6,420 bases of DNA from Bryobacteraceae bacterium (GTDB taxonomy: Bacteria; Acidobacteriota; Terriglobia; Bryobacterales; Bryobacteraceae). The notes under the pieces were generated by a model that was given only the letters and a program-made list of their open reading frames with translations, had not been told where the DNA came from and made no database searches. Location: the NCBI GenBank assembly GCA_030039005.1, contig JASHQT010000374.1:1-6420 (forward strand), read 5' to 3'. How positions within the stretch are numbered: the stretch's first letter is position 1; every line of letters begins with the position of its first letter. Shown one piece after another: positions 5,516 to 6,420 of this stretch. Both the position numbers and the translations under genes were made by a program.

Positions 5516-6420
5516 ATAGCCGCAACCGGCTTCTCGTGCCCGGCTTTTTGGTCGTTTTTCCTGCTGTTTAACACCATCTCTACAACTTTGCTGTGAGCCT
5601 GACGCTTACTGTCCGTCATGGCCTTCCCGTAGATATTCATCGTCGTCTGGATGCTCGCGTGTCGCATCAACTCCTTTTGGACAGTGAGAGGAGCACCCGT
5701 TTCATCCAGCCACGAACGATAGCTGTGCCGGAATGTGTGCCAGCCAATATCACCGCTGATCCCGGCCGCTGCTCCAGCCCTACGGAGATGCGTTTTTTGA
5801 ATCTCCTCCTGATGGTAAGGTCGGCCTGTCGCCGGATTGGCGAATAGCCAGCCCTCGGAAGTTGGAAAGCAACGCTCCTTATGAAGCTGCAGGGCCTCAA
5901 CTACCGCAGGGTCGAGTGGAACGCTATCCCGCGAGTACTCGGTCTTTACGTCTCCGATCCTCCCGTGAACCACGCTCCTCTGTACGAGCAACGTGAGTCC
6001 AGTGAGGTCGAAATCCTGCCATTGAAGCGCAACGATCTCGCTAACCCGCAGGCCCAGGCACCCTGCAATCAAGACCATTGTCCGAAACGGCTCCCGGATC
6101 AGCGGTAGCAAGACGTGGAACTGCTCAGGCGCAAGGACCCGAGGCGTTTTCAAACGCTTGGTCCCTCCCTTCACCCGAACTAACTTGATCGGGTTCCTGT
6201 CAATCAGTTCCCACCTCTCCGCACACTGAAAAATTGTGTGCATGAGGCTTCGGACGTGACTCTTGGTTTTCGGAGCCAGAGGCAGGTTCCTCAGCCAATC
6301 CTCGACTGCCATAGGCTTGATGGCAGCCATCGGAATACCGGCCCATCGGGGCCGAATCTGGTTCTTGATATACGACTGATACGCTGTCTTTGTTGAATAC
6401 CGTTCTGGCATCTCTTCCTG
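5506..6420 (-). CDS. int: Tyrosine-family integrase (phage or island type), C-terminal part; N-terminus beyond the right edge
   Basis: Site-specific recombinase that integrates and excises a mobile element through a 3'-phosphotyrosine intermediate. The frame stays open to the window end; a Met codon at 6411 is probably internal, because about 300 aa are seen and related enzymes usually carry an N-terminal arm-binding domain before this point. Numbering from that Met, the SAM-like core-binding domain spans about 1-90. The catalytic domain holds R122 (CLGLRVSEI), K156 (DVKTEYSR), H225 and R228 (WHTFRHSY), H251 (LMRHASIQTT) and the nucleophile Y261 (MNIYGKA). The full R-K-H-R-H-Y set is present, so it should be active if the N-terminus is whole. 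It is transcribed toward tRNA-fMet and ends 48 bp from it, which makes that tRNA the likely target. Codon use is more mixed than in thrS, consistent with acquisition. Whether the element is a phage or an island cannot be told here. Confidence 0.95.
   Translation of the reverse strand, partial: QEEMPERYSTKTAYQSYIKNQIRPRWAGIPMAAIKPMAVEDWLRNLPLAPKTKSHVRSLMHTIFQCAERWELIDRNPIKLVRVKGGTKRLKTPRVLAPEQFHVLLPLIREPFRTMVLIAGCLGLRVSEIVALQWQDFDLTGLTLLVQRSVVHGRIGDVKTEYSRDSVPLDPAVVEALQLHKERCFPTSEGWLFANPATGRPYHQEEIQKTHLRRAGAAAGISGDIGWHTFRHSYRSWLDETGAPLTVQKELMRHASIQTTMNIYGKAMTDSKRQAHSKVVEMVLNSRKNDQKAGHEKPVAAIGS

Overview
The window reads as the edge of a conserved chromosomal neighbourhood from a GC-rich bacterium, most likely an acidobacterium. 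That assignment is an inference. It rests on the secreted TIGR03118-type protein, on a short HicB/HicA pair of a type I remember from Solibacter/Koribacter-like genomes, and on Rel and ThrRS sequences of ordinary bacterial type. No rRNA gene is present to settle it.

Left part, minus strand (1985 down to 1). Four genes follow each other head to tail: hicB (antitoxin-like), hicA (toxin-like; its GTG start overlaps the hicB stop), a DUF4062 protein of 337 aa, and the first 146 codons of a rel/spoT-type (p)ppGpp synthetase/hydrolase that runs off the left edge. The gaps are -4, 32 and 50 bp, so read-through from the toxin-antitoxin pair into the DUF4062 gene, and perhaps into rel, is plausible. 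A strong imperfect palindrome (1999-2030) lies between hicB and the next upstream gene.

Middle, minus strand (3065-2034). This gene encodes a secreted TIGR03118-family beta-propeller-like protein with a signal peptide. Its only two cysteines and its only histidine together form one CxxCH haem-c motif. It has a perfect AGGAGG ribosome site and an extended -10 promoter. About 150 bp of divergent intergenic DNA separates it from thrS.

Right part. A complete thrS (threonyl-tRNA synthetase, 645 aa, plus strand) is followed by about 230 bp of GC-rich non-coding DNA. Next comes an initiator tRNA-fMet gene with a near-consensus promoter whose -10 box ends only 5 bp before the mature tRNA 5' end. Directly after the tRNA, facing it, is the 3' part of a tyrosine recombinase gene (minus strand, running off the right edge) with all catalytic residues intact. 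This is the usual arrangement of a prophage or genomic island integrated at a tRNA 3' end. The tRNA marks the boundary between core chromosome (left) and mobile element (right).

Two themes merit follow-up. One is the hicBA-DUF4062-rel string, a possible stress or defence cassette. The other is the repeated presence of -10-like boxes very close to gene starts that lack a Shine-Dalgarno site (hicB, thrS, perhaps rel, and the tRNA), which suggests leaderless transcripts.
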